Part shown: positions 61,536-64,000 of the stretch, one piece after another
Layout: the number at the start of each line of letters is the position of its first letter
How positions within the stretch are numbered: position 1 is the first letter of the stretch
Source of the DNA: Neospora caninum Liverpool
Taxonomy: Eukaryota > Apicomplexa > Conoidasida > Eucoccidiorida > Sarcocystidae
Length of the DNA: 64,000 bases
Assembly: GCF_000208865.1 (NCBI RefSeq)
Contig: NC_018397.1
Coordinates: 3,472,001-3,536,000, forward strand
Direction: 5' to 3'
Translations under genes and position numbers: made by a program
The notes under the pieces: generated by a model
Seen by the model: only the letters and a program-made list of their open reading frames with translations
What the model was told of the DNA's origin: nothing
The model's database searches: none

Positions 61536-64000
61536 TAGTTATCCGCTTACGCATGAAGACGGGCTTACACGTATATATTTTATGAACGTGTGGGTTTTGT
61601 GGCGTTTTCGTGCCAAATACGTTGCCTTCAGGGATAGGAGATCCGTCGCGACTCCAAGCCTTAGGCGTTGATGTTACTGCGAATTTACCGGCAGTGGGAG
61701 AGAACCTCCAGGACCACTTCTACACGCCGCGCCTCTTTACACTGAAGAAGCGTCTGCCTGCCGATCTGTTCCGTTCCCTCGTTAGTGAACCGTGGATACA
61801 GCACCGAGGGGACAGATCGGAACAGGGGGAGAGAGGCGAAAAGCGAGAAAACGATTCCCCGGACAACACAGCGGTGAACCAAGAGTCTCCAGGGCCAAGC
61901 CCATCCAGTCTTTCGTTGAGTTCTTTCTCTTCTCGCTCAGTTTCGCCTCCTCCGTCCCCGTCGGCGTTCGCGGCTTCGTCGCCCGCTGCGTCCTCTGCTG
62001 ATCCTACCGTTTCTAACTCTCCTTCTGCCTCTCTTTGGAGACAGAAACTCGGAGAGGGCCCAAGAGCAAAGCTCGGAAGCGCAGTGGAGGAGATGCTTCT
62101 CGAGAGTGCGAATCGCGCACGGGGGACGCGCCTCAGCTCCATTTTCGATTTCCTGTTTTTCGGAAAAGGAGTCCTTGCGACTTCGGGTAAGTTGGCGGTT
62201 CCTTGCGCAACGCAAAGGCGAGACAACCGACGGGATCCTCCATATCTAGGCGACAACGGCCGGACGTCTTTAGAGTCGAAACGCACGTCGAGGGATACAG
62301 CATCCAACGTTGGCGTCGCGGGGCATACTGGGGGTGTGGAGGCGTGAACACTGTGCTTGTAGATCGCGCCTCCCACAGAGGAAAAGGCACTTCCAGCTGG
62401 ACCACGTTCGTTCGACGATGAAGGAATCGACACGAAAATAACTCACTCGTTTTGTTGCACCTGAGGCCAGAAAAAATTGGAAGAGGAGCCGCCTTCACTG
62501 CTGTCACTGCAGCGAAGCGAAATCGAGCGACACCACGATTTCGAGCTTGGGACTGATTCCCAGGAGGCAACCACGACGAGCCGCCCTCCCGACGGAAAAC
62601 TCAACTCTCCATTAGCGTCGGAAAAATCCACAGGGGGGGAGACGCACGCAAAAAAAAGGCCGAAAGATCTGCAGAGCTCCCAGCCTGAAGTGTATCTCTC
62701 TCTCTTCATATATATATATATTGTATGTTATATCGATGTGTATATCCGTCTCTCTACAGACGCGTCCTTCTATCTCTTTTCTTTCCCTCTATATTTTTAC
62801 GTGTGCATGTCTGCGTTTGAGGCGAGCGCAGTTGCCTCTTAATGTTGGACGAGACAGATGAGTCGGTCTTGTTCTCGACAACAAACACAGTTGTCTGTCT
62901 GCTGGCGTGTGCATGAACAGGTGCAGACGCTCAGCTAGTCACAGGACAGCTCGTCACAGAGACCGCGGAAGACGTGAAGAGAGAGGCAGAGTTAGACCCT
63001 CGCTTCCCATCCTCTTGTCCCCGAAACCTGAAGCTCCCCGACATACAAATCCACTTTTTCAATGGTAGGTGGGACTGGAGGAGGGAGACGCCCCCCGTGG
63101 TTCTCTGAGAGTTTTGTCGAAACGCTTCTCCTCTGTTTTTGATTGTCCACGCAGCCTTGCCAGAAAGCCGCGCGTTGACGCAGTACATGAACCTGCCGTC
63201 TGTGGTTAGTCGCCTCGTCGGCAGTCCTCTCGACTGGGCCGAAGAGACAGAAGGCGCCGAAACCGCAGACCGAGACCCGGGACAGGAACATACCGAGAGC
63301 GAACGAAACCGACGGCAAGGAACGGACGATAGGAACACAAAAACAGCGGCGCCAAATCCACACGGGGCGATCATGCTTCCGGTTCTTCTTCATCCACGTA
63401 GCCGGGGATATGTGCATGCACAATCGGCAAATCCTTTCCAACCTCCAACCATTGATCCTGTGTACATCCAAAGTGAACGCGACCTTAAAGCTCTGGTCGA
63501 AGGTCAGTCATTAAGGCACTTGCTATGCGTACCCAAATATACTCAAAATTTGTATATATAGATATACATTGTGGATATGGGTGTGACTATATATGTATGG
63601 TCCAGGTGTTTAAAGACTGTGGTCGAGATAGAAAGACTAATGTTGCGCAGACACACGGTTGAGAGCACTCGTAATCCAATTGGTGAACTACACCGCCGAC
63701 AAGCCGCCACGCGCTCGTCGTCTTGTTTTTTTCTCGATAAAGCGCCTCTTCTACGCATGCACAGGCCTCGGAGTTATGCGCGTGGGCGCCTATAGGTATA
63801 TGACGTTTTCTTTTTGGAGATTTTTGTTTCCTGTAAATCCAAAGCGCACGCACCGCCGCATTGCTTCGAGATGCAGTGAACTCCACAGATTATCGGTAGG
63901 GGAGGACATCGACATTTGGATCGCCGAAGATGTCGACAGGTCTTATGAATGCGGATGAAGATACGTTCGTACCTGTCTTTGTATCGCGTGTTTTGCTCTT
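57480..64000 (+). CDS. Membrane-anchored GMC-family FAD oxidoreductase, 3' end cut by window
   Basis: GMC enzymes oxidise alcohols or sugars with FAD (choline dehydrogenase, glucose oxidase and relatives). Exons: 57480-59120, 59596-59813, 60309-60758, 60958-61115, 61632-62186, 62466-62689, about 62935-63064, 63155-63502, 63765-63795, 63871-63939, then beyond 64000. The first 335 residues are disordered. A membrane segment follows at about 336-356 ([20 protein letters not shown]), then the FAD dinucleotide-binding loop [19 protein letters not shown] near 461 and [28 protein letters not shown] is the first GMC signature. [16 protein letters not shown] fits the second exactly and is assembled across the exon 4/5 junction. 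Later landmarks are [39 protein letters not shown] and DLKALVEG. Large Ser-rich insertions enlarge the substrate side. The active-site His in the HPxGTC region lies past the window. Start at 57480 is provisional because the frame is open back to the acceptor at 57435. Substrate is unknown. Confidence 0.85.
59136..59162. repeat. (TA)n microsatellite in GMC intron 1
   Basis: TA run beginning about 15 bp after the GTAGGC donor of exon 1. Confidence 0.9.
61444..61533. repeat. (TATG)n plus (TA)n compound microsatellite in GMC intron 4
   Basis: About 15 perfect TATG units (61444-61504) run directly into about 15 TA units. It lies between exon 4 (ends 61115) and exon 5 (starts 61632), so length change would not alter the protein. 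Confidence 0.96.

Noticed and set aside
1..64000. Transposons, CRISPR arrays, rRNA genes, viral-like insertions
   Set aside because: No terminal repeats, reverse transcriptase or transposase motifs, regularly spaced repeats with unique spacers, or rRNA-like stretches were seen. tRNA genes were looked for only by eye and could be missed.

Overview
The window is nuclear DNA from an apicomplexan of the tissue-cyst coccidian group, most like Toxoplasma gondii or a close relative. The reasons are: genes with many GT-AG introns; very long, disordered, charged proteins; intergenic and intronic (TA)n microsatellites; and a multi-exon gene that is clearly a homologue of the Plasmodium chloroquine resistance transporter (CRT). 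Species cannot be fixed from the sequence alone. All exon models were built by hand from splice consensus plus phase agreement, without transcript data.

Layout. 998-4447 (-): a two-exon SUN-domain (Sad1/UNC-84) nuclear envelope protein. 7992-12562 (-): a basic nuclear-type protein with a winged-helix-like segment and an AT-hook; its frames are clear but the 5' junctions are not. 12563-17638: about 5 kb without a confident gene, holding one possible zinc-ribbon gene on the minus strand. 17639-29381 (+): a giant protein of about 3774 residues with three IQ motifs and a 171-bp in-frame tandem repeat. 32645-36123 (+): a three-exon Mei2-type RNA-binding protein whose second intron carries a 145-bp tandem duplication. 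39896-49099 (+): the CRT homologue, about 17 exons, with long N- and C-terminal extensions. 50597-54017 (+): a seven-exon predicted membrane protein of unknown function. 55097-56062 (+): a small four-exon gene of unknown function, made of exons too short to stand out as open frames. 57480 to beyond 64000 (+): a membrane-anchored GMC-type FAD oxidoreductase, cut by the window end before its catalytic C-terminus.

These genes do not form a pathway; the order looks like ordinary coccidian housekeeping and lineage-specific genes. From about 17.6 kb onward every confident gene is on the plus strand; both confident minus genes lie in the first 12.6 kb. I found no mobile element, CRISPR array, rRNA or recognisable tRNA. 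I saw no convincing new multi-gene system. The most useful observations are the hidden exons (the CRT C-terminal tail, the gene at 55 kb, the gene at 50.6 kb), the unusual residue at the drug-resistance position of the CRT homologue, the coding minisatellite, and the SUN domain split by charged insertions.
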